DNA of 54,509 bases from assembly GCA_030840805.1 (NCBI GenBank), contig JAVEDU010000065.1, forward strand, positions 1-54,509. The letters run 5' to 3'. The notes below the pieces were generated by a model that had not been told where the DNA came from, did not search any database, and saw nothing but the letters and a program-made list of their open reading frames with translations. The translations under genes and the position numbers were made by a program. Numbering within the stretch: position 1 is the stretch's first letter; each line of letters starts with the position of its first letter. Source of the DNA: Actinomycetota bacterium (GTDB lineage: Bacteria; Actinomycetota; Actinomycetes; Mycobacteriales; HKI-0501). This document shows, piece after piece, positions 15,825 to 22,506 of the stretch.

Positions 15825-17057
15825 GTGACCACGACAGCAGCGCCCGCTCGGCCCGACCAGCTCGCGACCCGGGCGGGCGTCCTGCTGTTCGTCTGCGTAC
15901 TCGCGGTGGGGCTCCAGCTCCGGCCCGCCGTCGCGACGGTCCCGCCGCTGCTGGACGTGCTGCGGGAGCGGGACGGGTTCGGGCTCACCGGCGCGATCCT
16001 GCTGACCACGCTGCCGGTCGTGTGCTTCGGCCTCGCCGGGGCGTTCGGCTCGCTGGTGGACCGCCGCTGGGGCGCCGAGCGCGGGATCACCGCGTCCCTC
16101 GCGGTCCTCGCCGCGGGCCTGCTGCTCCGCGCGCTGGTACCGGGCCTCCCGGCGCTGCTCGCCGGTACCGCGGTCGCCGCGGCGGCGATCGGCGTGGTGC
16201 ACGTGCTGCTGCCCGCGCTGTTCAAGCGGCGTGCTCCCGGCTCGGTCGCCGCCCTCACGGCCGCGATGTCGATCACGATCAGCATCGGCGCCGCGGTGAG
16301 CGCGGCCCTCGTCGTCCCGGTGTGGCACGCCGCGTCCCTCCCCGTCGCGCTCGGGCTGTGGGGCGGGCTGGCGCTGCTCGCCGCGCTGCTGTGGCTGCTC
16401 GGGATGCGGGGCTCCGCCGCCGCCGTCGTACCCGTGGCGGGGGTGCCGGCCGTCCGGGTGCGGCTGTCCCGCGACCGCCTCGCGTGGCAGGTCACGCTGT
16501 ACTTCGGGCTCCAGTCGGTGGCGTACTACGCGGTGCTGTCCTGGCTCCCGACGTACTTCGGCGACCGGGGTCTGACCCGCACGGTGGCCGGAGCCTCGAT
16601 CGCCGTCCTGTCGCTGGCCGGCGTCGGGGGCGCGCTGCTGATGAAGTCGCTCGCCACCCGGCTCCCGGACCAGCGCGGTGCGGTGCTGACCGGCGGGTTG
16701 TTCGGGCTCGCCGGGCTGGCCGGGGTGCTGGTGCTCCCCGACGCCGCGGCCCTCTGGGCGGTCGGCGTGCTCGGGGTCGGCCTCGGCGGTGCGCTGAACA
16801 CGTCGCTGCTGCTCACCACGCTGCGCGCGGCCGACTCGGCCACCGCCGCCCGGCTGTCCGGGATGGCGCAGACCGTCGGCTACCTGCTGGCGGCCGCCGG
16901 GCCGTTCGCGTTCGGCGCCCTGCACGCGCTGACCGGTGGCTGGACGGCCGCGATGCTGCTGCTCGGCGCGGTGCTCGTCCTCGACGTGCTCGCCGGGCTG
17001 GCGGCCGGGCGACTGGGCCACGTGGGCCCGGGCCGCGGCGCCCCCACTCCCGATTGA
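15825..17057 (+). CDS. MFS transporter, CynX/NimT (cyanate permease) family
   Basis: A 410-residue inner-membrane protein with 12 predicted helices. The opening GVLLFVCVLAVGLQLRPAVATVPPLL is typical of CynX/NimT permeases (cyanate, 2-nitroimidazole and related anions); the actual substrate is unknown. The gene has no counterpart between regX3 and the Rv0495c-like gene in mycobacteria, so it is a lineage-specific insertion in a conserved block. Its stop codon TGA is supplied by the first bases of palindrome copy 2. Confidence 0.85.
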   Translation: MTTTAAPARPDQLATRAGVLLFVCVLAVGLQLRPAVATVPPLLDVLRERDGFGLTGAILLTTLPVVCFGLAGAFGSLVDRRWGAERGITASLAVLAAGLLLRALVPGLPALLAGTAVAAAAIGVVHVLLPALFKRRAPGSVAALTAAMSITISIGAAVSAALVVPVWHAASLPVALGLWGGLALLAALLWLLGMRGSAAAVVPVAGVPAVRVRLSRDRLAWQVTLYFGLQSVAYYAVLSWLPTYFGDRGLTRTVAGASIAVLSLAGVGGALLMKSLATRLPDQRGAVLTGGLFGLAGLAGVLVLPDAAALWAVGVLGVGLGGALNTSLLLTTLRAADSATAARLSGMAQTVGYLLAAAGPFAFGALHALTGGWTAAMLLLGAVLVLDVLAGLAAGRLGHVGPGRGAPTPD

Positions 17058-17114
17058 TCATGGGGTTTGCAACACGACACGCTGGCGTGTCTGTTGCAAA
17101 CCCCATGATCAACG
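17053..17114. repeat. TTGATCATGG palindrome, copy 2 (MFS/DUF junction)
   Basis: An inverted repeat whose left arm begins TTGATCATGGGGTTTGCAAC and whose right arm is GTTGCAAACCCCATGATCAA. Relative to copies 1 and 3 it has GG instead of AC at 17064-17065 and the matching CC instead of GT at 17101-17102, so base pairing is kept. The TGA of the repeat (17055-17057) is the stop codon of the MFS gene. It lies between convergent genes. Confidence 0.85.
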
Positions 17115-17163
17115 CGGGGTTGGGGTTGGGTGGGGGCGGGGCGGGGCGGGGCGGGGCGGGGCG
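17115..17163 (+). other. Tandem GGGGC/GGGGTT tract, G-quadruplex motif
   Basis: Directly after palindrome copy 2, the plus strand carries nine runs of 3-5 guanines with spacers of one or two bases, including five GGGGC units in tandem. It ends just before the stop codon of the convergent gene. Confidence 0.6.
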
Positions 17164-17164
17164 C

Positions 17165-18043
17165 TCAGTGCGCGGCGGACGCCTTCTTGCGGCGTACCGG
17201 TGTCGCGGGCTCGCGGGCCGGCTCGTCCCGGACCAGCCCCTGCTCCCGCGCCGCCACCGTCGCGGGGTGCTCGGCGACGAGCCCCTGCGCCAGCCGGGAC
17301 GCGCACAGCTCGGCGAGCCGCGCGTAGGCGGGAACGCCGATCAGCGCGGTGAGCTCCGCGCCGTACTCGACGTACAGCGGCTTCGCGGCCACGTGCGCCT
17401 CGGGGGACGAGGTGCACCACCAGTTCAGGTCGTGGCCGCCCTCGCCCCAGCCCCGCCGGTCGAACTCGCCCAGCGTCGACACGAGCACCTTCGTCTCGTC
17501 GGGCCGGGTCACCCACTCCTGCCCGCGGCGTACCGGCAGCTGCCAGCACACGTCGGGCTTCGTCTCCAGCGGGTGCAGCCCCTCGCGCAGCGCCAGGGCG
17601 TGCAACGCGCAGCCCTCGCCGCCGGGAAACCCGGTGCGGTTCAGGAAGACGCACGCCCCGTCCACGGTGGCGGTGCGGCGGCGGTCGTCCTCGTCGCCGA
17701 CCGAGTCCTGCTCGGTCCAGTTCTTGAAGCCGCGGGTGTGCAGCTGCCACGTCTCCGGGGTGAGCCGCTTGACGAACGACCGGACCCGCTTCTCGTCGTC
17801 GGCGTCGGTGAAGAACGCGCCGTGGCTGCAGCAGCCGTCGCTCGCCCGGTCCTCGACGACGCCGTGGCAGCCGTTGCCGAAGATGCACGTCCAGCGCGAC
17901 AGCAGCCAGGTCAGGTCGGCCCGTACCTGGTGGTCGGGGTCGGCGGGATCGGCGAACTCGATCCATTCGCGGGTGAAGTCGAGCGGCACCTCGCGATCGC
18001 GCGGGGACGGCATCGGCAGGTCGATCGGGAGGGACTTCGGCAC
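17165..18043 (-). CDS. Conserved cysteine-rich protein (Rv0495c-like), function unknown
   Basis: A 292-residue soluble protein. Cysteines cluster at 53, 59, 71 and 72 with histidines 60 and 74 (CIFGNGCHG, then [10 protein letters not shown]), and further cysteines lie at 131, 145 and 166. This pattern resembles YkgJ/DUF3109-type metal- or Fe-S-binding proteins, so a bound metal is likely but not proven. The last 30 residues are basic and disordered ([11 protein letters not shown]). A homologue, Rv0495c, occupies the same place between regX3 and ppx in M. tuberculosis. No function is known. Confidence 0.75.
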   Translation of the reverse strand: MPKSLPIDLPMPSPRDREVPLDFTREWIEFADPADPDHQVRADLTWLLSRWTCIFGNGCHGVVEDRASDGCCSHGAFFTDADDEKRVRSFVKRLTPETWQLHTRGFKNWTEQDSVGDEDDRRRTATVDGACVFLNRTGFPGGEGCALHALALREGLHPLETKPDVCWQLPVRRGQEWVTRPDETKVLVSTLGEFDRRGWGEGGHDLNWWCTSSPEAHVAAKPLYVEYGAELTALIGVPAYARLAELCASRLAQGLVAEHPATVAAREQGLVRDEPAREPATPVRRKKASAAH

Positions 18044-18093
18044 GTTCGCCAGGGTAGTCCGTGCGTCGGCGGACGGCTGCAGCCGTACATACG

Positions 18094-18099
18094 TACAGT
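18094..18099 (+). promoter_or_regulatory. Leaderless -10 (TACAGT) of ppx
   Basis: TACAGT ends 6 nt before the ATG at 18106; nothing resembling a ribosome binding site intervenes. Confidence 0.5.
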
Positions 18100-18105
18100 G
18101 CGGAT

Positions 18106-19038
18106 ATGCGGCTCGGCGTTCTCGACGTGGGTTCGAACACGGTGCACCTGTTGGTGGTCGACGCGCACCGCGGTGCCCGTCCGACGCCGGCGTACTCGGA
18201 GAAGGCCGTGCTGCGGCTGGCGGAGCTGATCGACCGCGAGGGGAGACTGTCGGCCGACGGCGAGCACGCCCTCACCGAACGCGTCGAGTCCGCCGCGACG
18301 GCCGCCAGCCGGCTCGGCTGCGACGACCTGCTGGCGTTCGCGACATCGGCCGTCCGGGATGCGCGGAACGGCGAGAAGGTGCTCGCCCGGATCCGCAACC
18401 GGACCGGCGTGGACCTCCAGGTGCTCGACGGGGACGACGAGGCGCGGCTGACGTTCCTGGCGGTACGCCGCTGGTTCGGCTGGTCGTCCGGGCGGCTGCT
18501 GAGCCTCGACATCGGCGGCGGCTCGCTGGAGCTGGCCTCGGGGGTCGACGAGGAGCCGGACGTGGCTCTGTCGCTGCCCCTGGGCGCCGGGCGGCTCACC
18601 CGGGAGCGGCTGATCGGGGACCCGCCGTCCAAGGCGGAACTGACGGACCTGCGGGCGTACGCGGAGGAGCACCTCGGCAAGGCCGTCGCGGCGCTGTCCG
18701 AGGCCGGCCGGCCCGACCGCGCGGTCGCGTCCTCGAAGACGTTCCGCTCGCTGGCCCGGCTGACCGGCGCGGCGCCGAGCGCGGAGGGCATGTACGCGCG
18801 GCGGGTGCTGCGGCTGGGGGCGCTGCAGCAGGTGCTGGCGTTCATCAGCCGGATCCCGGCGGACGACCTGGCCGAGCTGGAGGGCGTGAGCACCGCCCGC
18901 GCCCACCAGCTGCTCGCGGGCGGGGTCGTCGCCGAGGCGGCGATGCGGATGCTCGACGTGGACGCGGTGGAGATCTGCCCGTGGGCGCTCCGGGAGGGCG
19001 TGATCCTGCGGCGGCTGGACTGGCTCGATGCCCAGTGA
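18106..19038 (+). CDS. ppx: Exopolyphosphatase / (p)ppGpp phosphohydrolase (Ppx/GppA)
   Basis: A 310-residue Ppx/GppA enzyme of the ASKHA fold. The first phosphate loop is [13 protein letters not shown] (about residues 6-18), the second [26 protein letters not shown] and [12 protein letters not shown] are also typical. It removes phosphate from polyphosphate ends or from pppGpp, which fits its closeness to the phosphate sensor senX3-regX3 and phoU. The ATG at 18106 is set by the leaderless -10; an in-frame codon at 18061 is less likely. M. tuberculosis Rv0496 is the counterpart. Confidence 0.92.
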   Translation: MRLGVLDVGSNTVHLLVVDAHRGARPTPAYSEKAVLRLAELIDREGRLSADGEHALTERVESAATAASRLGCDDLLAFATSAVRDARNGEKVLARIRNRTGVDLQVLDGDDEARLTFLAVRRWFGWSSGRLLSLDIGGGSLELASGVDEEPDVALSLPLGAGRLTRERLIGDPPSKAELTDLRAYAEEHLGKAVAALSEAGRPDRAVASSKTFRSLARLTGAAPSAEGMYARRVLRLGALQQVLAFISRIPADDLAELEGVSTARAHQLLAGGVVAEAAMRMLDVDAVEICPWALREGVILRRLDWLDAQ

Positions 19039-19041
19039 CCG

Positions 19042-19047
19042 TACGCT
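19042..19047 (+). promoter_or_regulatory. Leaderless -10 (TACGCT) of the TIM-barrel gene
   Basis: TACGCT ends 7 nt before the GTG at 19055, immediately after the ppx stop codon. Confidence 0.5.
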
Positions 19048-19054
19048 GTGAATC

Positions 19055-19897
19055 GTGACAGGACCGGACATCAGCGACCATGCCGTCCTCGTGCCCACCG
19101 CGACGGTGGGGCTGTCGACCGCCTCGGTGTATCCCGAGCCGACGGCGGCCGCGTTCGAGATCGCGGCCGCCCTCGGCTACGACGGCATCGAGGTCATGGT
19201 CTGGACCGAACCCGCCAGCCAGGACGCCGAGGCCATCGCGGCCCTCTCCGAGCGGTACGGCCTGCCGATCCTCGCGGTGCACGCGCCGTGCCTGCTGATC
19301 ACCCAGCGCGTCTGGAGCCCGGACCCGTGGGAACGGCTGCGGCGGTCCGTCGCGATGGCCGAGCGGGTGGGGGCGCCCACGGTGGTGGTGCACCCGCCGT
19401 TCCGGTGGCAGCGGGACTACGTGCGCGAGTTCGTCGCCGGGATCCGGAGGTTCGGTCACGAGACCGACGTACGGCTCGCGGTGGAGAACATGTTCCCGCT
19501 GCGGGCGCGCGGCCGGGTCTTCTCGCCGTACGCGCCGACCTGGGACCCGACGCATCTCAACGTCCCGCACTTCACCCTCGACACCTCGCACACCGCGGTG
19601 TCCCGGTCGGACGCACTGGAACTGGCCGGCCGGATGGGGGCCGGGCTCACCCACGTGCACCTCGCCGACGGCACCGGGCTGTCCCGTGACGAGCACCTGA
19701 TCCCGGGCCGCGGCGACCAGAAGTGCGGCCCGCTGCTGGAACGTCTCGCCGCGCAGTCGTTCACCGGGGCCGTGATCGTCGAGGTGAGCACGCGGGGGGC
19801 GACGAACCGGGCGGCGCGCGAGGCGGACCTGGCGGAGGCGCTGGCCTTCGCCCGGCTGCACCTCGCCGCCCCCGCGCCCACCCTGGACTCCGCCTGA
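19055..19897 (+). CDS. Sugar phosphate isomerase/epimerase-like TIM-barrel protein (Rv0498-like)
   Basis: A 280-residue xylose-isomerase-like TIM barrel (AP_endonuc_2 family). Likely metal ligands are the Glu in [10 protein letters not shown], His in VVVHPPFRW, Glu in LAVENMFP, Asp and His in TLDTSHTAV, His in [10 protein letters not shown] and Glu near VIVEVSTRG. The family includes sugar epimerases and endonuclease IV, but the missing endonuclease signatures favour a small-molecule isomerase. The substrate is unknown. It is conserved between ppx and proC in actinobacteria. Confidence 0.85.
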   Translation: MTGPDISDHAVLVPTATVGLSTASVYPEPTAAAFEIAAALGYDGIEVMVWTEPASQDAEAIAALSERYGLPILAVHAPCLLITQRVWSPDPWERLRRSVAMAERVGAPTVVVHPPFRWQRDYVREFVAGIRRFGHETDVRLAVENMFPLRARGRVFSPYAPTWDPTHLNVPHFTLDTSHTAVSRSDALELAGRMGAGLTHVHLADGTGLSRDEHLIPGRGDQKCGPLLERLAAQSFTGAVIVEVSTRGATNRAAREADLAEALAFARLHLAAPAPTLDSA

Positions 19898-19934
19898 CCG
19901 GGGGCACAGCCCGAGCCGGGGCCACCGCCTGACC

Positions 19935-19940
19935 TAGGCT
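19935..19940 (+). promoter_or_regulatory. Leaderless -10 (TAGGCT) of the proline dehydrogenase gene
   Basis: TAGGCT ends 7 nt before the ATG at 19948. Confidence 0.45.
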
Positions 19941-19947
19941 GTCGGCC

Positions 19948-20868
19948 ATGCTCCGCTCCGTTCTCCTCGCCGCCGCGCGGAACAAGCGCGTCGAGCACCT
20001 GGTCGCCAGCGCCCCGGTCAGCCGGGACGTGGTGGCGCGGTTCGTCGCCGGGACGAGCCCGGAGGACGCCCGCCGGGTCGCGGCGATGCTCGCGGGCGAC
20101 GGTCTCGCCGTCTCGCTGGACCACCTCGGCGAGGACACCACCGACGCGCGGTCGGCGGCCGCCGCGCGGGACGCGTACACCGGGCTGCTCGCCGGCCTCG
20201 GCGCCGCGGGGCTGACGCCCGCCGCCGAGGTGAGCCTGAAGCTGTCGGCGGTGGGCCAGCGGCTCGACGAGCGGATGGCGCTCGACCACGCCAGGGCGAT
20301 CTGCCAGGCGGCCGTCAACGCCGGCACCACGGTCACCCTCGACATGGAGGACCACACCACCACCGACTCGACGCTGGGGGTGCTGGCGGAGTTGCGCAAG
20401 GACTTCCCCGACACCGGCGTCGCGGTGCAGGCGTACCTGCGGCGCACCGAGGCCGACTGCCGGGACCTCGCCGTGGCGGGGTCGCGGGTCCGGCTGTGCA
20501 AGGGGGCGTACGCCGAGCCCGAGTCCGTCGCCTACCAGGGCGGCCGGGACGTCGGCCGGTCCTACGTGCGGTGCCTCAACGTGCTGCTGGGCGGTGCCGG
20601 GTACCCGATGTTCGCCACCCACGACCCGCGCCTCGTCGCGATCGTCGAGGAGCGGGCGCGGTGGTACGAGCGGGACACCCGCTCGTTCGAGTTCCAGCTG
20701 CTGTACGGCATCCGTCCCGACGAGCAGCTGCGGCTGGCGCACGACGGCTACACCGTGCGCGTGTACCTCCCGTACGGCGACCAGTGGTACGCCTACCTCA
20801 TGCGCCGGCTGGCGGAGCGCCCCGCGAACATGGCGTTCTTCCTCCGCGCCCTCTCCGGCACCAAGTAA
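19948..20868 (+). CDS. Proline dehydrogenase (monofunctional, FAD-dependent)
   Basis: A 306-residue PRODH domain protein that oxidises proline to pyrroline-5-carboxylate, passing electrons to the respiratory chain. Diagnostic segments are VSLKLSAVG, TLDMEDHTTTDSTL, the VQAYLRRTEADCRDL substrate/FAD region, RLCKGAYAEPESVAY, ATHDPRLV and EFQLLYGIRPDEQ. Length fits the short actinobacterial type, which lacks the P5C dehydrogenase domain of PutA. It lies 11 nt before proC, an unusual pairing of a catabolic gene with the biosynthetic reductase for the same intermediate. Confidence 0.93.
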   Translation: MLRSVLLAAARNKRVEHLVASAPVSRDVVARFVAGTSPEDARRVAAMLAGDGLAVSLDHLGEDTTDARSAAAARDAYTGLLAGLGAAGLTPAAEVSLKLSAVGQRLDERMALDHARAICQAAVNAGTTVTLDMEDHTTTDSTLGVLAELRKDFPDTGVAVQAYLRRTEADCRDLAVAGSRVRLCKGAYAEPESVAYQGGRDVGRSYVRCLNVLLGGAGYPMFATHDPRLVAIVEERARWYERDTRSFEFQLLYGIRPDEQLRLAHDGYTVRVYLPYGDQWYAYLMRRLAERPANMAFFLRALSGTK

Positions 20869-20879
20869 GGGACTCCACT

Positions 20880-21683
20880 GTGGACACACTCGCGATCCTC
20901 GGCGCCGGCAAGCTGGGCGAGGCGCTCCTGTCGGGCATCCTGCGCTCGGGCACCGCCGCGGACGAGGTCGTCGTCGTCGAGCGGCACGCCGAGCGGGCCG
21001 CGTTCCTGAAGGAGCGGTACGGCGTCCGCTCGGTGGAGGTGCCGGAGGCGGTGTCCTTCGCCCGCACCGTCGTCGTCGCCGTGAAGCCGCAGGACATCGG
21101 CGCCCTGCTCGACGAGCTGGGGCCGCTGGTGACGCCGGGCCACCTCGTCGTCAGCGTCGCGGCGGGGATCCCCACCGCCTACCTGGAGAAGCGGCTCGTC
21201 GGGGTGCCGGTCGTGCGGGTCATGCCGAACACCCCGGCGCTGGTCGACGAGGCCATGTCGGCCATCAGCGCCGGCGCGCACGCGGGGGAGGAGCACCTCG
21301 CCGCGACCGAGAGGTTGCTCTCGCCCGTCGGCAAGGTGCTGCGGGTGCCGGAGAGCCAGCAGGACGCCGTCACGGCGCTGTCCGGCTCCGGGCCCGCGTA
21401 CTTCTTCTTTCTGGTCGAGGCGATGATCGACGCGGGCATCCTGCTCGGCCTGCCGCGGGCGGTGGCCGCCGACCTGATCGTGCAGACCGCGCTCGGCGCC
21501 GCGACGATGCTGCGCGACACCGGGGAGCACCCGGTGCAGCTCCGGGAGGCGGTGACCTCACCCGGCGGGACGACGATCATGGCGATCCGGGAGCTGGAGC
21601 GGCACGGCGTGCGGGCGGCACTGCTCGCCGCGATCGAGGCGGCGCGGGACCGGTCGGCAGAGCTCGGCCGCCTGTACGACTGA
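20880..21683 (+). CDS. proC: Pyrroline-5-carboxylate reductase
   Basis: A 267-residue enzyme that reduces P5C to proline with NAD(P)H. The N-terminal nucleotide-binding motif is LAILGAGKLGEALLSG; VAVKPQDIGALL and VRVMPNTPALVDEAM are family marks; the C-terminal ALSGSGPAYFFFLVEAM and VTSPGGTT form the dimer and active site. The GTG at 20880 is the first start after the proline dehydrogenase stop, 11 nt away. In M. tuberculosis the corresponding gene is Rv0500. Confidence 0.95.
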   Translation: MDTLAILGAGKLGEALLSGILRSGTAADEVVVVERHAERAAFLKERYGVRSVEVPEAVSFARTVVVAVKPQDIGALLDELGPLVTPGHLVVSVAAGIPTAYLEKRLVGVPVVRVMPNTPALVDEAMSAISAGAHAGEEHLAATERLLSPVGKVLRVPESQQDAVTALSGSGPAYFFFLVEAMIDAGILLGLPRAVAADLIVQTALGAATMLRDTGEHPVQLREAVTSPGGTTIMAIRELERHGVRAALLAAIEAARDRSAELGRLYD

Positions 21684-21710
21684 GCGGGTCGTTCCGGTAG
21701 GTGAGCGGCC

Positions 21711-22034
21711 TCAGCGGGTGAGCGGCCGCCGGTACAGCCGCTGGGGACCCCGCGTCGCCGCCCGCTGGAGCAGGCCGCGCGCCTCCAGATCCAGCTTCAC
21801 CACGGTCGTGTACCAGCCGACCGACGCGGTGGCCCAGGTCCCCGGCGGCGTGCGGCGCTCGACCTCGTCCCGCAGCAGCGCGAACAGCAGTCCCTCGCCG
21901 CGCATCGGCACGGCGTCGAGGATCGCGGCCCGGGTGAGCCCGTACAACCGGGCGTCGAGGCTCGGCGCGGACTTCGCCGGATCGGGGTGCCGGCACTGCA
22001 CCCGCGCGGGCGCCTCCACCGCTTCCTCGGTCAT
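21711..22034 (-). CDS. Small conserved protein of unknown function (DUF6958-like)
   Basis: A 107-residue protein without membrane segments. The N-terminus holds QCRHPDPAKSAPSLDARLY, and the C-terminal half holds SVGWYTTVVKLDLEARGLLQR, which looks like the recognition helix and wing of a winged-helix protein. I recall similar small actinobacterial proteins grouped as DUF6958, but cannot verify that. No function is assigned. It converges on proC with a 27-bp gap. Confidence 0.65.
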   Translation of the reverse strand: MTEEAVEAPARVQCRHPDPAKSAPSLDARLYGLTRAAILDAVPMRGEGLLFALLRDEVERRTPPGTWATASVGWYTTVVKLDLEARGLLQRAATRGPQRLYRRPLTR

Positions 22035-22247
22035 CGGCCCAGCTTAGGGGACCCGGGCGGGGCCGCACCGTCGCGTGTGGACCCTTCGTGCCCCGATGAT
22101 CGCCGATGCCGCCCGTGATCCGGTTTCCGACCTGCCGGGGGATCGCGCCGGTAACACCCGTAACGCTACTGTTCAGCCAGCACGTGCGTGTCTGTCGTGC
22201 CGGTGGGGAAGCCGGCACCCGACATGTGCCGGAAAGATCGGTGTCCT
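22035..22247 (+). promoter_or_regulatory. Intergenic region with promoter of the HTH gene
   Basis: This 213-bp stretch separates divergent genes. It contains a direct repeat GTAAC-N4-GTAAC (22151-22164) followed by TACTGT (22167-22172), a plausible -10 for the downstream small HTH gene, giving a leader of about 70 nt. No other gene is visible. Confidence 0.4.
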
Positions 22248-22457
22248 ATGGCCGGTTCCCGCCCCGACAGTGCGCTGTCGGAGGTCAGGTTCCTGACGGT
22301 CGCGGAGGTCGCGTCGCTCATGCGCGTCTCGAAGATGACCGTCTATCGACTCGTGCACTCCGGCGAGTTGACCGCAGTACGCGTCGGACGTTCGTTCCGG
22401 GTCCCCGAGACGGCCGTCCACACGTACCTGAAGGAAGCGTTCACCGACACGGCCTGA
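22248..22457 (+). CDS. Excisionase-like helix-turn-helix protein (HTH_17; Rv0500A-like)
   Basis: A 69-residue protein with a MerR/excisionase-type winged helix (VRFLTVAEVASLMRVSKMTV, then YRLVHSGELTAVRVGRSFRV). It is the small DNA-binding protein conserved between proC and the bS22 gene in actinobacteria (Rv0500A in M. tuberculosis). It belongs to the same broad fold group as BldC, also in this window. Its targets are unknown. The ATG at 22248 is preferred; the leader has a weak GGAAAG. Confidence 0.88.
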   Translation: MAGSRPDSALSEVRFLTVAEVASLMRVSKMTVYRLVHSGELTAVRVGRSFRVPETAVHTYLKEAFTDTA

Positions 22458-22474
22458 GGCCGGGTCGGCGCGAT

Positions 22475-22497
22475 GGGGGGCCCCGGCGGGGCCCCCC
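22475..22497. terminator. Hairpin terminator between HTH and M36 protease genes
   Basis: Perfect 10-bp stem GGGGGGCCCC/GGGGCCCCCC with a 3-nt loop, between two convergent genes (stops at 22457 and 22507), followed by TTC. It can serve both strands. Confidence 0.75.
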
Positions 22498-22506
22498 TTC
22501 GCGTCT

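Noticed and set aside
17130-17163. GGGGC tandem tract as a sequencing or assembly artefact.
   Set aside because: Possible in principle, but similar G-rich tails flank palindrome copy 1, so it was kept as a real feature; the unit count is uncertain.
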